From: Microbispora sp. H13382
GTDB lineage: Bacteria; Actinomycetota; Actinomycetes; Streptosporangiales; Streptosporangiaceae
Length of the DNA stretch: 64,000 nt
Assembly: GCF_014161445.1 (NCBI RefSeq)
Contig: NZ_JABBXA010000024.1
Location: 1-64,000, forward strand
Reading direction: 5' to 3'
The notes under the pieces were generated by a model. It saw only the letters and a program-made list of their open reading frames with translations, was not told the DNA's origin and did not search any database. Each line of letters opens with the position of its first letter. Within the stretch, counting starts at the first letter, position 1. This document shows, piece by piece, positions 36,689 to 45,699 of the stretch. Made by a program: the position numbers and the translations under genes.

Positions 36689-37594
36689 ATGGACGACGAG
36701 GGGCTGTTCACCATCGGACGGCTCTCCCGCCGCACCGGGCTGCCGGTGCGCACGATCCGGTACTGGTCGGACGTCGGCGCGCTGCCGCCGGCCGGGCGGA
36801 GCGAGGGAGGCTACCGGCTCTACGACGCGGGCGCCGTGGCCCGGCTGGAGCTCGTCAAGACGCTGCGCGAGCTCGGCCTCGGCCTCGACGACGTACGCAG
36901 AGTGCTGGAGCGGAGGGTCACCCTGGCCGAGGTCGCCGCCGTCCACGTCAGCGCACTGGACGCGCAGATCCGCACCCTGCGGCTCCGGCGTGCGGTGCTC
37001 AGCGCCGTCGCGAGGCGGCGGTCCGGCACGGAGGAGATGAAACGGTTGAACGACCTGGCACGGCTGTCCGCCGAGGAACGGCGGCGAATCATCGAGGACT
37101 TCGTGGACGAGGTCTTCGGCGGCCTGGACGCCGATCCCGAGCTGCGGCGCAGGCTGCGGCACACCGAGATCGATCTTCCGGACGACCCCACGCCCGAGCA
37201 GGCGGACGCCTGGGTGGAGCTCGCCGGGCTCGTACGCGACCCGGGCTTCCGGCGGCGCATGCGCGACATGGTGGAGCAGAACACTCGCGGTCGGGCGGGA
37301 CAGGAGCCGGGGGCCTTCATGTGGTTCGCCAAGAAGGTCGCCTGGATCGCCGGGGAGGCGCGCGAGAACGGCGTGCGCCCGGAATCGCCCGAGGCCGCCG
37401 AGGTCGTCGCCCGCCTGCTCGGCGACATGGACGCCGCCGGCCGGGCGGCCGTCAGGGAGCGCCTGGAGGCCGGCCTGTTCGCCGGGGCCGAGCGCTACCG
37501 GCATCTCATGGCCGTGATCAACGGCCGGGAGCCCAAGCCGTCCCACGCGAACGACTTCGCCTGGCTTCTCGAGGCCCTCCGCGCCCATCCCTGA
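36689..37594 (+). CDS. MerR-family transcriptional regulator with C-terminal helical domain
   Basis: 301 residues from the ATG at 36689. The N-terminal MerR HTH and wing are FTIGRLSRRTGLPVRTIRYWSDVGALPPAGRSEGGYRLYD. A dimerisation helix follows to about 110, then a roughly 190-residue helical C-terminal part with no recognised ligand domain. The start codon lies 8 bases after the -10, so the mRNA is nearly leaderless. It is unlike metal-sensing MerR proteins because no Cys cluster is present. Target is probably its own gene plus unlinked ones. Confidence 0.82.
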   Translation: MDDEGLFTIGRLSRRTGLPVRTIRYWSDVGALPPAGRSEGGYRLYDAGAVARLELVKTLRELGLGLDDVRRVLERRVTLAEVAAVHVSALDAQIRTLRLRRAVLSAVARRRSGTEEMKRLNDLARLSAEERRRIIEDFVDEVFGGLDADPELRRRLRHTEIDLPDDPTPEQADAWVELAGLVRDPGFRRRMRDMVEQNTRGRAGQEPGAFMWFAKKVAWIAGEARENGVRPESPEAAEVVARLLGDMDAAGRAAVRERLEAGLFAGAERYRHLMAVINGREPKPSHANDFAWLLEALRAHP

Positions 37595-37799
37595 GGCTGG
37601 GAGTGCGGATCTGATCCCGTCCGGGTCCGCCGCGCGCCTTCGCAGCGTGCCATCCGCGCCGGCGGCGAGAGCCGGCCCCGCCGAGGCGTGCCGCCACGCT
37701 TCGGCGTAGGCCGATTATCGAGCCGACAAGGTCTACCACGGCCTGGCCGACCCGGCGCGTACGCCGCGGGCGCGGTCATCCGGGGGCAGGCCGACGGCT

Positions 37800-38529
37800 G
37801 GACCGTGGAGCAGGCCGGCCGCGCGCGGGACATGCTCTTCCTCGCCGTCCCCATGTTCCTGGCCGCCGCCCGGCGCAGCATGTTCGCCGTGATCCCGTAG
37901 CGGCCGAGTTCGGCGGCGGCCGACATGGTGTAGTTCTCCTGGGCCGCCTTGGCCGCGCCGTAGGACACCTCCTCGGGGAATCCCGCAGGCCCGCCGGAGG
38001 TGAGCCCGACGATCCGCCCTCACGTGGCGCCGCGCCGCACGTGGCGGCGGGCGAACTCCGCGATCAGCAGGGCCGGTGCGCGCACGTCCACGGCGAACTG
38101 CCGGTCGTGAGAGTCGGCGTCCACGGGGCGCAGCGCCCGCCCAAAGCGGTCCCGGGCGTCGGGAAGGAAGGTGTCGGCCAGCCAGCCGCTGGCATTGTTG
38201 ACTAGGATCTCGACCGGGCCGAAGGCCGCCTCCGCCCGGTCGAACAGCCCGCCGACCGCGTCGGCGCCTGCGAGGTCGGCCTCCACGTGTTCGGCCCGGC
38301 CGCCCTCCCGCCGGATCCGGGTCACGACCTCCTGGGCGTCCCGCGCCCGCAGCCTCCCGTACGCCTCGGGGAAGGCCGGATCACCGGCGTGCTCGGCGGG
38401 ATCGAGGCGCTTGTAGGCGAGGAGGACCGCCACCCCGCAGGCGGCGAGCGCGACCGCCGTGGCCGCGCCGATGCCCTGGTTGGCCCCGGTGACCAGTGCC
38501 ACCCGGCCCGTCAGTCGAGGATCGATCAC
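37800..38529 (-). pseudogene. SDR-family oxidoreductase, inactivated by an in-frame stop
   Basis: From a GTG at 38529 the frame reads a normal short-chain dehydrogenase: nucleotide motif TGANQGIGAATAVAL, then ILVNNASGW. It stops at TGA 38020-38022. The same frame continues directly with GRIVGLTSGGPAGFP and the catalytic-loop region VSYGAAKAAQENYTMSAAAELGRYGITANM. A TGG to TGA change in the expected T-W-G is the simplest cause. Beyond about 37880 the reading no longer resembles an SDR, so the 3' end is also decayed. The 200 bases between 37595 and 37800 hold no recognisable gene. Confidence 0.75.
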
Positions 38530-38703
38530 CGCCAGAAGTCTGGCACTCGCCGAGCGACCCGGGCCACGGATTTCCCCGGGCGGTCGTCCGCGACGGGACC
38601 CCGACCGGAATGTCGGTGGCCGTGGCTAGGGTTCGTCCGTGACGATGTTCGATCTCTCATGGCCGGCTACGACGGGGTCCGTCCGCTTCGAGGAAGGCGT
38701 CTG

Positions 38704-39045
38704 ATGGTCACGGTCGACGACGTACGGCGGGTCGCGCTGGCACTGCCCCGCACCGAGGAGGCACTGGTGCGCGACCATGTGAAGTTCCGGGTCAGAGGCA
38801 TCGTGTACGCCTCCGTCTCCCCGGACGAGACCCTGATGGGCTTCGGGTTCCCCAAGGAGGAGCGGGCCGCCCTCGTGGCCTCCGAGCCGGAGAAGTTCCT
38901 CATGCCCCGTCCCTCGGACGAGCGCTACCACTGGGTCAGGGTCAGGATGGCGGCCATCGACGAGGCCGAGATGCGGGAGCTCGTCGTCGACGCCTGGCGG
39001 ATGGTCGTGCCCAAACGGGTGGCCGCCGCGTACGAGGCCGGCTGA
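38704..39045 (+). CDS. MmcQ/YjbR-family protein
   Basis: 113 residues with the compact MmcQ/YjbR fold. The start is MVTVDDVRRVALALPRTEEA, and the middle FLMPRPSDERYHWVRVRMAAID carries the conserved H-W-V motif. Members are described as putative DNA-binding proteins but have no proven role. GAGGAAGG precedes the ATG at 38704. It stands alone between the broken SDR gene and the convergent MFS gene. Confidence 0.75.
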   Translation: MVTVDDVRRVALALPRTEEALVRDHVKFRVRGIVYASVSPDETLMGFGFPKEERAALVASEPEKFLMPRPSDERYHWVRVRMAAIDEAEMRELVVDAWRMVVPKRVAAAYEAG

Positions 39046-39146
39046 CCGCGGAGCCCCGTCGCATCGGCGAGCCATGCGGTGCCGAACAACGGCGCCGGTG
39101 ACGGCGCATGGCGTGGTCACCTCCCTGATTGCCGGCCAGCTGGCCG

Positions 39147-40373
39147 CTACGCCGCCGTCACCCGGTGGCCGGGCCTGAAACCGTGGCTTCGCGCAGCCCA
39201 GACGAGCACGAACGCGATGAGAGCCAGGACTGACAGCGTCCAGGGGAACGACGCCGGTCCAGCCGTCTCCAGCAGGACGCCGCCGACCGCGCCTCCTCCT
39301 GCGACGGCGAGGTTGAAGATCGTGACCAGCATCGACTGCGCGACGTCCGCTCCGTCGCCCGCGGTGTCGGCGATCGCCGTCTGCAGCAGGGTGGGGGCGC
39401 CGCCGAACGTCAGGCCCCACGCGACGACTCCCACGACGATCGCAGCCGGAACCTGGCTGCCGACTCCCAGCACCACAGCGGAGACGGCGAAGCCCGCGAG
39501 GCTGGCCAGGGTGAGGGCGCGGAGCCTGCGGTCGACGAACATGCCGGTGATCCAGATTCCCGCGATGGCGGAGGCGCCGAAGAGCAGAAGCATGAGATCG
39601 ACCCGGTTGCCCAGGCCGGCGTTGCCCAGGAACGGCGCGATATAGGTGTACAGGATGTTGTGCGCCAGGATCCAGAAGAAGATCACGCCCAGCACCGAGC
39701 GGATACCCGGGGTCATGAAGATCTCCCGGATGGGCCGGCGGTTCTCGGCGGTCTGCCCGGGGAAGTCGGGAACCGCGATCAGGATCCAGCCGATGAGGAC
39801 GAGCGCCAAGGCGGACATGATCCAGAAGACGCCGCGCCAGTCGAACATCGAGCCCAGCCAGGTGCCCAGCGGAACTCCGGCGGTCAGCGCTATCGGCTGG
39901 CCCACCCCGACGACGGCCAGTGCACGTCCCTGCAGATGCGGCGGCACCATGCGCCGGGCGTATCCGGCGAGCACACCCCAGACCACGCCGGCCGCCATGC
40001 CCGCGACGAATCGCGCGGCCAGAGTCACCGCGTAGTCGCCCGACAGTGCCGTCACCGCGTTGAAGACGAGCAGACCTCCGACGGCGAGCAGCAGGAGCGG
40101 TCGTCTGCGCCAGCTGCGGGTGGCGGCGATGACGGGGATCGCCGCCAGCACGGAACCGATCGCGTAGAGGGTGATGAACTGACCCGCCAGTGCTTCTGAG
40201 ATGGTGAGGCCTCGTCCGATCTGCGGGAGCAGTCCCGCGGGCATCGTCTCGGTGACGATCGCGAGGAAGCCCGCCGTTGTGAAGGCCAGCAGACCCAGCA
40301 CGGGAAGCCGGGCGGAAAGCGTGGCCTGCCCGGGAGACAAGGTGATCGCTTCACCAGTGTTAGAGCTGTTCAT
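39147..40373 (-). CDS. MFS transporter, DHA1 (drug:H+ antiporter) type
   Basis: 408 residues with 12 predicted membrane helices. The cytoplasmic loop motif after helix 2 (ATRSWRRRPLLLL) and the helix-5 region VGVGQPIALTAGVPLGTWLG fit the DHA1 exporters (AraJ/YdhP-like). GGAGAA precedes the ATG. It lies 302 bases downstream of the NRPS operon on the same strand, so it could export that product, but a house-keeping efflux role is equally possible. Confidence 0.83.
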   Translation of the reverse strand: MNSSNTGEAITLSPGQATLSARLPVLGLLAFTTAGFLAIVTETMPAGLLPQIGRGLTISEALAGQFITLYAIGSVLAAIPVIAATRSWRRRPLLLLAVGGLLVFNAVTALSGDYAVTLAARFVAGMAAGVVWGVLAGYARRMVPPHLQGRALAVVGVGQPIALTAGVPLGTWLGSMFDWRGVFWIMSALALVLIGWILIAVPDFPGQTAENRRPIREIFMTPGIRSVLGVIFFWILAHNILYTYIAPFLGNAGLGNRVDLMLLLFGASAIAGIWITGMFVDRRLRALTLASLAGFAVSAVVLGVGSQVPAAIVVGVVAWGLTFGGAPTLLQTAIADTAGDGADVAQSMLVTIFNLAVAGGGAVGGVLLETAGPASFPWTLSVLALIAFVLVWAARSHGFRPGHRVTAA

Positions 40374-40675
40374 GGGTTCTCCGTCTTTCGCTGTCGGGGC
40401 ACGGCAGAGTCAGCGGGCGGGCCCGCCCGATTCGTCACCGGCGGCACAGACGCGGGATGTCGTGGCGGTCACCGCGTCGGCGCGGGCACGACCCAGGGCG
40501 CGGCGGCTCCGGTCAGGAAGGCCCGGAGCGGATTCACCCCGGCGTGCCGGCCGATCCTCGCGGTTGGTCGTGGCGCCCGGCGCGCCCTGAAGCCGGGGCG
40601 GCCGAGCCGGCGCGACGCGTTCGCAGTCGCCGTGCCGGCCGCCCCGGCCAGGAGGCGCCAGGTGATGCGACGGAC
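40374..40675. other. 302-bp intergenic region
   Basis: No gene is recognised here. A perfect 16-base palindrome CGGGCGGGCCCGCCCG lies at 40414-40429. The rest shows no promoter or terminator that I can call with confidence, although the region must contain the MFS promoter if that gene is separate from the NRPS operon. Confidence 0.45.
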
Positions 40676-40900
40676 TCAGTAGTCCGGCGTTTTGCAGAGC
40701 AGATGGGCGCGGTCCCGAATCTCAGGCCCGTACACCTTTTCCTGCCATTCCTCCGGGTCGATCGGTTCCAGGGCGATGGAGACCGCGCCTGCCTCGCATC
40801 CCAGTGCGTTCTCGAGAGCCTGCGTGATCGTGGTCATGAGGGCGGTCTGCTGCTCAGGGGTCATGGTGACGGGGAAATGCTTGATGTTGACGTGTGGCAC
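40676..40900 (-). CDS. 4-oxalocrotonate tautomerase/PptA-like small tautomerase
   Basis: 74 residues from a GTG with AAGGAG upstream. After removal of Met, Pro would be N-terminal (PHVNIKHFP), the catalytic base of the tautomerase superfamily. The single beta-alpha-beta unit and length fit a hexameric or dimeric 4-OT/PptA protein. It starts 30 bases after the thioesterase stop, so it belongs to the indigoidine-synthetase-like operon. There it could act on a keto-enol form of the glutamine-derived product; that role is inference. Confidence 0.8.
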   Translation of the reverse strand: MPHVNIKHFPVTMTPEQQTALMTTITQALENALGCEAGAVSIALEPIDPEEWQEKVYGPEIRDRAHLLCKTPDY

Positions 40901-40930
40901 GCCCTTCTCCTTCTTCGTGTGGCAGGCGCG

Positions 40931-41731
40931 TCAGACCGCTTCCCGCCGTAGGACGTCCGCCCGCATCCTCTCGCCGATGAGGTAGGCCAGCTCCTTCACG
41001 CCCGGGTCCTTGAGCAGGCCGTAGTGGTCGGACTCCAGATCGACGACTACCGGTGGGTTGGCCAGGGATGTGATGCAGCCCTCGAGAAAGGAGTAGTCGT
41101 CGCCTCTGGCCTTGAAGACCGTGATGGGGGCGGACACCTGCTTCTCCACCAGTTCGTGGAAGGTGTACTCGAAGCTGTAGGTCAGGCGGACGATGCTGAT
41201 GATGCGCTCCACCAGGCCGCGGTCGAGTTCGCCGTATCGGCTCAGGATGAAATCCGTGAAGGTCCGCTTGTTCTTTGTCGCCCGCAGGCACTCTTCCAGG
41301 ACAGGCCCGTTGATGGTGCCGGCGAAGACGGAGAACAGGATCGTCACGAACGCCCGGTCGCGATAGATGTCCTCTCCGGTGGCGGTCAGGTCGGCCGCCT
41401 CCCTCAGCACCGGCGAGCCCGGGGCGATCAGGAACAGGTGATCCACCGTTTCGCCGGACCGCTCGAGCTGGTAGGCGGTCTCGAAGGCGACCCTGGCGCC
41501 GAAGGAATACCCCCACAGCGTGTACGGGCCGACAGGTTGAACCCGTCTGATGCTGTCGGCGTCCGCCGCGGCCATCTCGCCGATCGTCGCGTAGGGCGTC
41601 TCGCCCTCGTTGATGCCCTTCGCCTGGATACCGTAGAACGGCCGTGACCCATCGATGCTCTTCGCCAGCGTCCGGAGGTTCATCGGATAGCCGCCGAGGC
41701 CGGGCCAGCAGAATATCGGACGGTGCTCCAT
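40931..41731 (-). CDS. Free-standing thioesterase, homologous to the TE domain of indigoidine synthetase
   Basis: 266 residues, alpha/beta-hydrolase thioesterase. The nucleophile is S76 (LWGYSFGARVAFETAYQLE), with D211 or D212 (KARGDDYSF) and H236 (ESDHYGLL) completing the triad. The opening PIFCWPGLGGYPMNL and the INEGETPYATI segment match, as recalled, the C-terminal TE domain of BpsA/IndC rather than generic type II thioesterases. It starts 14 bases after the A-Ox-T stop, in another frame, with GGAG 8 bases before the ATG. It would release the cyclised glutamine-derived product in trans. See the split-synthetase finding. Confidence 0.85.
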   Translation of the reverse strand: MEHRPIFCWPGLGGYPMNLRTLAKSIDGSRPFYGIQAKGINEGETPYATIGEMAAADADSIRRVQPVGPYTLWGYSFGARVAFETAYQLERSGETVDHLFLIAPGSPVLREAADLTATGEDIYRDRAFVTILFSVFAGTINGPVLEECLRATKNKRTFTDFILSRYGELDRGLVERIISIVRLTYSFEYTFHELVEKQVSAPITVFKARGDDYSFLEGCITSLANPPVVVDLESDHYGLLKDPGVKELAYLIGERMRADVLRREAV

Positions 41732-41745
41732 ATCAATGCTCCGTT

Positions 41746-44700
41746 TCAGCTTCGCAGCGCCACCAGGCGCGATACCGGGGCTACCTCGTCGGAGTCGATC
41801 CTGCGGGCCAGCCCTTCTATCGTCGATTCCTCGAATATCGTTTGAAGCGGGAGTGAGACGTTGCAGGAACGATTGATCTCCTGAATGAGGACTACGGCGA
41901 GCAGGGAATTGCCGCCCCATTCGAAGAACTCGTCGCGCACTGACACGTCGTCCGACTTCATCACCTTGGCCCATGCCCGGGCGACCCGTTCCTCGGTTCT
42001 CGTCCTGGGGGCCACCACGACCCGCTCGGCGGTGCCGAAGTCCAGCTCGACCGTCCGTTCGAGGGCGTTGACATCGACCTTGCCGTTGGCCGAGAGCGGA
42101 AGCCGGTCGAGGATGAGGACCCGGCCGGGGACCATGTAGTCGGGCAGGAAACCCGCGATGTCCTGCTTGATCAGCTCTGCGGGCCCCTTGGTGTGGACCG
42201 CGTCCTCCTTCATGCCCTCGCTGGTGATCTGCTCCCGGCTCACCCGCCCGCCCAGGAAGAAGTAGGAGGGACCCGTCGCCTGGCCGCAGCCGTCCAGAAT
42301 CGCCGTTATCCGTTTCGCGGAGAGCAGGTCGTTTCCGGTCTTCGAGCTGTAGCCGGAGGACATGAACCCGAAACCGAGATCGTTCATCTGGAGGACCTGG
42401 AGCCGCCTGCCGAGGTCGATGTACGCGGACCATTCCCGGGTGGACCTGCTGATGAGGGAGATGCCGATGCCCGCGCGTTCGTAGACCTGCTGGTTGATCG
42501 CGATCACGTGTTTCTTGAGGATCAGGTCCGGCGAGACGAGAACGAACTCACCCGCCTCGTACTTGTACTGTCCGGGGGTCATGTCGGTGACTCCTCCGGG
42601 GAGCACCTGGACGTATGTGTCGACGGGTCCCGGGCCGCACCTTTCCGCATACGGGACCACGTCGAAAGTGCCGAGGTAGTGGTGTCCGTCGCCGCATTCC
42701 AAGTGATTCATCACCGAGGGCTCGTATGCCCCCGCGCCGATGCCCATGCCGAACTGCGGAAGCACTTCGTCGAACAGGCCGAGCATGTGCCCCGTCTCGA
42801 ACTCGAGGACTTCCAGGACGTTGTTCCTGTAGACGGACTCGATCGCCGGCCGCTTGCCGACGAAATGCAGCCTGAGCCCTCCCTCCCCGGTCTCCCGCGC
42901 GGGCTGGATGAGAACCAGCTGATGGCGAGCCGGATGATAGTAGTAATAACCGGGCTGGAAATCGCCGGTACCGCGGATCTCCACGTAGAGCTGGGTCGCG
43001 TACAGGGCTCCGGGGGATGCGTAGCCGTATTTGGGCAGCAGTCTTTCCTGACTGTGGAACTGCCCGAAGTACCGGAGCAGCTCTCCCACCTGCGGGCGGG
43101 TCAGAACGGTGGGCGCCGCCGGCTGCGGGGTCCCCACCGCTCTTTCGAGCAGTCGACGGATGTCTGACCGGCTGATCGGGCCGCCCTCGAAGAACCGGTA
43201 CGTCTTGCGTGCGAACACCCGGCGCCGCTGCTCCGAGGTCGGTGAGCCGCCGGGCATGTCCACGACCCTCTTGCCGGCGAGCTCCCGATCCTCGCGAAGA
43301 CCGAGGTTCGCCAGTTGGGCCCTGACCTGGACCCGGCTCTCCTTGGACTGGTGGTGCGCGCCATGGTTGCCCTGGTCCATGAGGGCGGCTTCCCGCGGGT
43401 TGAGCTCCACGCAGGCGACCAGGCTCTGGTGACCGGTCTGGGGGCTGGTTCGCACCAGCACCGCCGCGCTCTTCACCCAATCGTGGTTCTCTATCGCCGA
43501 CCGCACCTCGTCGAGCTCGACGCGGTAGCCCCTCAACTTGACCTGGTTGTCGGCGCGGCCGACGAACTGCGCCGCACCGTCCTCGCTCCATCTGGCCAGA
43601 TCACCCGTCCGGTACAACCGGATGGTCTCGCCGTCCCCGCCGAGCGGAAGGTCGACGAAGCGTTCCGCCGTCTGGTCGGGACGGTGCAGGTAGCCCCGTG
43701 CCACCTGGATTCCGCCGATGTAGAGCTCACCGGTTCCGCCGGCGGGGACGGGCGATCGTTCCTCGTCGAGGATGTGGAAGCTCGTACCGTGGGCCGGTCT
43801 TCCGATCGGTATCACGCTCGGCTCGTCCTGAGCCGTCCGGGCGTTCACCACATACGACGATGCGTTGATGGTGCACTCCGTGGGCCCGTACAGGTTGACG
43901 AGCTCGCAGCCGGGCAGCACTTCGAGGCACCGAAGCGCGAGTTTCTTCGACAGTGCCTCGCCACCGCTGAAGACCTGCTGCAGGGACGTGCATCGCTGGA
44001 ACAGCTCGTCGTCGACCAGCGCCTGCAGCAACGTCGGAACGCACTGCAGGGTGGTCACGCCGTGGAAGGCGATCGTCTCGATCAGCCCTGCCGGGTCGCG
44101 GTACACATCCGGTGGACCCATGACGACCCGGCTGCCGCACGCCACGGCGAGGATCTCCCACTGCGCCGCGTCGAAACTCATCGGCGTCTTCCGCAGGACG
44201 GTCTTCTCCTCGTCGATGCCATGAATGCTCTTCAGCCACGACATCTGGCTGACGATGCTGCGGTGCTCCACCGCCACACCCTTCGGGCGGCCGGTGGTCC
44301 CGGAGGTGTAGATGACGTAGGCGAGGCTCTCCCCGCCGAAGCCGTCCGGATGATCCTGCCGTTCGAGCTCCGCCGGGCTCTCCTGCGGATCAGCGGACCC
44401 GGGCGCGTCGTCGAGGGCGACGACACGCACACCGGGCAGGATGAGATCCGTCAGGCGTTCACGCAGGTGAGGCTGCGTGAGGACGACCGTGGATCGCGAA
44501 TCCTCGATCATGTACCGGATCCGGTCCTCCGGATACTCCGGCGCGAGCGGCAGATAGCCGCAGCCGGCCAACAGGATGCCCCAGGTGCCGACCGCCATCT
44601 CGATGGACGGCTCGACGAATATGCCGACGACGTCGTCGGCCGTCACGCCGAGCGCGCGCAGGCGCCCGGCGAGGCGAGCGCTCCGGAGGGCCAGTTCCCT

Positions 44701-44868
44701 GTAGGTCAGGGCCCAGCCCTCCCCGGTGACCGCCACATCCTGTGGACGTTTCGCCACCTGCTCCCAGAACATGTCGGGCAGTGTTTCGGCCCCCGCACCG
44801 GTCGGCGTCGGGTGGCGATCCCCGTCAGATGAAGGTTTCCCGTTCCTCGTCACGTTGCTTGTGCCCAT
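41746..44868 (-). CDS. Indigoidine synthetase-like NRPS, A-Ox-T (no TE)
   Basis: 1040 residues from the ATG at 44868; an upstream GTG at 44907 lacks a ribosome binding site. The adenylation domain (about 22-475) shows A3 YTSGTTGRPKG (187-197), YGPTECT (327-333) and GYRVELDEV. An FMN oxidase (Ox) domain is inserted before the last A motif (about 550-885; KYGYASPGALYATQ, MSSGYSSKTGN). LPLSANGKVDV then resumes the A domain at about 923. A carrier domain follows with S988 in GGNSLLAV. The order, and the LMDQGNHG-HH segment, match BpsA/IndC, which turns two L-glutamines into indigoidine. Unlike BpsA, the thioesterase is a separate gene. Confidence 0.9.
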   Translation of the reverse strand: MGTSNVTRNGKPSSDGDRHPTPTGAGAETLPDMFWEQVAKRPQDVAVTGEGWALTYRELALRSARLAGRLRALGVTADDVVGIFVEPSIEMAVGTWGILLAGCGYLPLAPEYPEDRIRYMIEDSRSTVVLTQPHLRERLTDLILPGVRVVALDDAPGSADPQESPAELERQDHPDGFGGESLAYVIYTSGTTGRPKGVAVEHRSIVSQMSWLKSIHGIDEEKTVLRKTPMSFDAAQWEILAVACGSRVVMGPPDVYRDPAGLIETIAFHGVTTLQCVPTLLQALVDDELFQRCTSLQQVFSGGEALSKKLALRCLEVLPGCELVNLYGPTECTINASSYVVNARTAQDEPSVIPIGRPAHGTSFHILDEERSPVPAGGTGELYIGGIQVARGYLHRPDQTAERFVDLPLGGDGETIRLYRTGDLARWSEDGAAQFVGRADNQVKLRGYRVELDEVRSAIENHDWVKSAAVLVRTSPQTGHQSLVACVELNPREAALMDQGNHGAHHQSKESRVQVRAQLANLGLREDRELAGKRVVDMPGGSPTSEQRRRVFARKTYRFFEGGPISRSDIRRLLERAVGTPQPAAPTVLTRPQVGELLRYFGQFHSQERLLPKYGYASPGALYATQLYVEIRGTGDFQPGYYYYHPARHQLVLIQPARETGEGGLRLHFVGKRPAIESVYRNNVLEVLEFETGHMLGLFDEVLPQFGMGIGAGAYEPSVMNHLECGDGHHYLGTFDVVPYAERCGPGPVDTYVQVLPGGVTDMTPGQYKYEAGEFVLVSPDLILKKHVIAINQQVYERAGIGISLISRSTREWSAYIDLGRRLQVLQMNDLGFGFMSSGYSSKTGNDLLSAKRITAILDGCGQATGPSYFFLGGRVSREQITSEGMKEDAVHTKGPAELIKQDIAGFLPDYMVPGRVLILDRLPLSANGKVDVNALERTVELDFGTAERVVVAPRTRTEERVARAWAKVMKSDDVSVRDEFFEWGGNSLLAVVLIQEINRSCNVSLPLQTIFEESTIEGLARRIDSDEVAPVSRLVALRS

Positions 44869-44952
44869 CGCTTCCAGCCCCCTGAATCCTGGAATTCGGC
44901 TGTTCACACGGTGATTCGCTGCATCGCCGTGCGTGACCGCACCGCTGGGTCT

Positions 44953-45699
44953 CTAGTGCTCCGACAGAAGAGAGCCGACGCCGTGAACGCGGTCGGCTAT
45001 GCCGTTCTGCCGGAGGGCATGCCAGTAGAGGACCGTGTTGTTGGAGATGACCGGCTTGTCGATCCAGGCTTCGGCGATCGCAGCCAGGCGCATCATGGCC
45101 ACGTTCGTGCCGACCTGAACGATGGCCTCGACATCCGGTCCGTCGACTTCCTTGATCGCGTCTCGGAGTTGCTTCTCGGACACGTGGGCGATCTTCGCCG
45201 GGCTGGGGCTGCCGAGCCCCTGGATCCTCACCAGGTCGTATCCGCTGTCCGTGAAGAACCGGCTCACAGAGTCGTCACCCACCGGCAGGTACGGAGTGAT
45301 GACCGCGATCCTGCGAACTCTGTAAGTCTCCAGCGCGGCCCGGATCGCATCGGGACTCATCGTGACGTGGAGGCCGCCGGCGGCCGACCGCATCGACTCC
45401 AGGACGCGGTCGTGGCTGTCCGGTCCGTCCCAGTAGCTCTCCGGTGAGACACCGATGATCAGGCAGTCCGGATTACAGGTGACGACGCTCTCGATCGCGG
45501 GGTGGGTCGACTTCCTGATGCTGTGCATCACGTGGTCGAAGCCCGGCTCGTCGACCATCGAGTCGTCGCCGATCAGCATCCGGCTCACGTGGTTGGTCAC
45601 TCCTGCGGGCCTCAGTGCGTCCATTTCGGGCTGTGCCGAGGTGTTCGTCGAGGGAATGACGACGGCCACCCTCAGACGAGGTCCAAGAGAGTCGGTCAT
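44953..45699 (-). CDS. Asp/Glu racemase / maleate isomerase-fold protein lacking catalytic cysteines
   Basis: 248 residues starting RLRVAVVIPSTNTSAQPEMD, the typical opening of the maleate isomerase/arylmalonate decarboxylase branch. The two active-site Cys positions appear as IIGVSPESYWDG (near 84) and VQVGTNVAMM (near 197). The only cysteines are C75 and C79, in TCNPDC, outside those loops. AAAGGAG precedes the ATG. It is 84 bases upstream of the A-Ox-T gene on the same strand and probably heads that operon. A non-cysteine isomerase, decarboxylase or binding protein is possible; the substrate is unknown. Confidence 0.75.
   Translation of the reverse strand: MTDSLGPRLRVAVVIPSTNTSAQPEMDALRPAGVTNHVSRMLIGDDSMVDEPGFDHVMHSIRKSTHPAIESVVTCNPDCLIIGVSPESYWDGPDSHDRVLESMRSAAGGLHVTMSPDAIRAALETYRVRRIAVITPYLPVGDDSVSRFFTDSGYDLVRIQGLGSPSPAKIAHVSEKQLRDAIKEVDGPDVEAIVQVGTNVAMMRLAAIAEAWIDKPVISNNTVLYWHALRQNGIADRVHGVGSLLSEH

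Noticed and set aside
37688..37900. Plus-strand frame of 70 codons with a hydrophobic end
   Set aside because: Its end is the antisense of the decayed SDR region, and there is no family support or ribosome binding site.
40414..40429. CGGGCGGGCCCGCCCG palindrome as a terminator
   Set aside because: It has no loop and no U tract, and such GC palindromes arise easily in this composition.
40931..42433. Extension of the thioesterase upstream into the A-Ox-T gene
   Set aside because: The upstream part overlaps the T domain in another frame and shows no similarity. The ATG at 41731 with GGAG fits.
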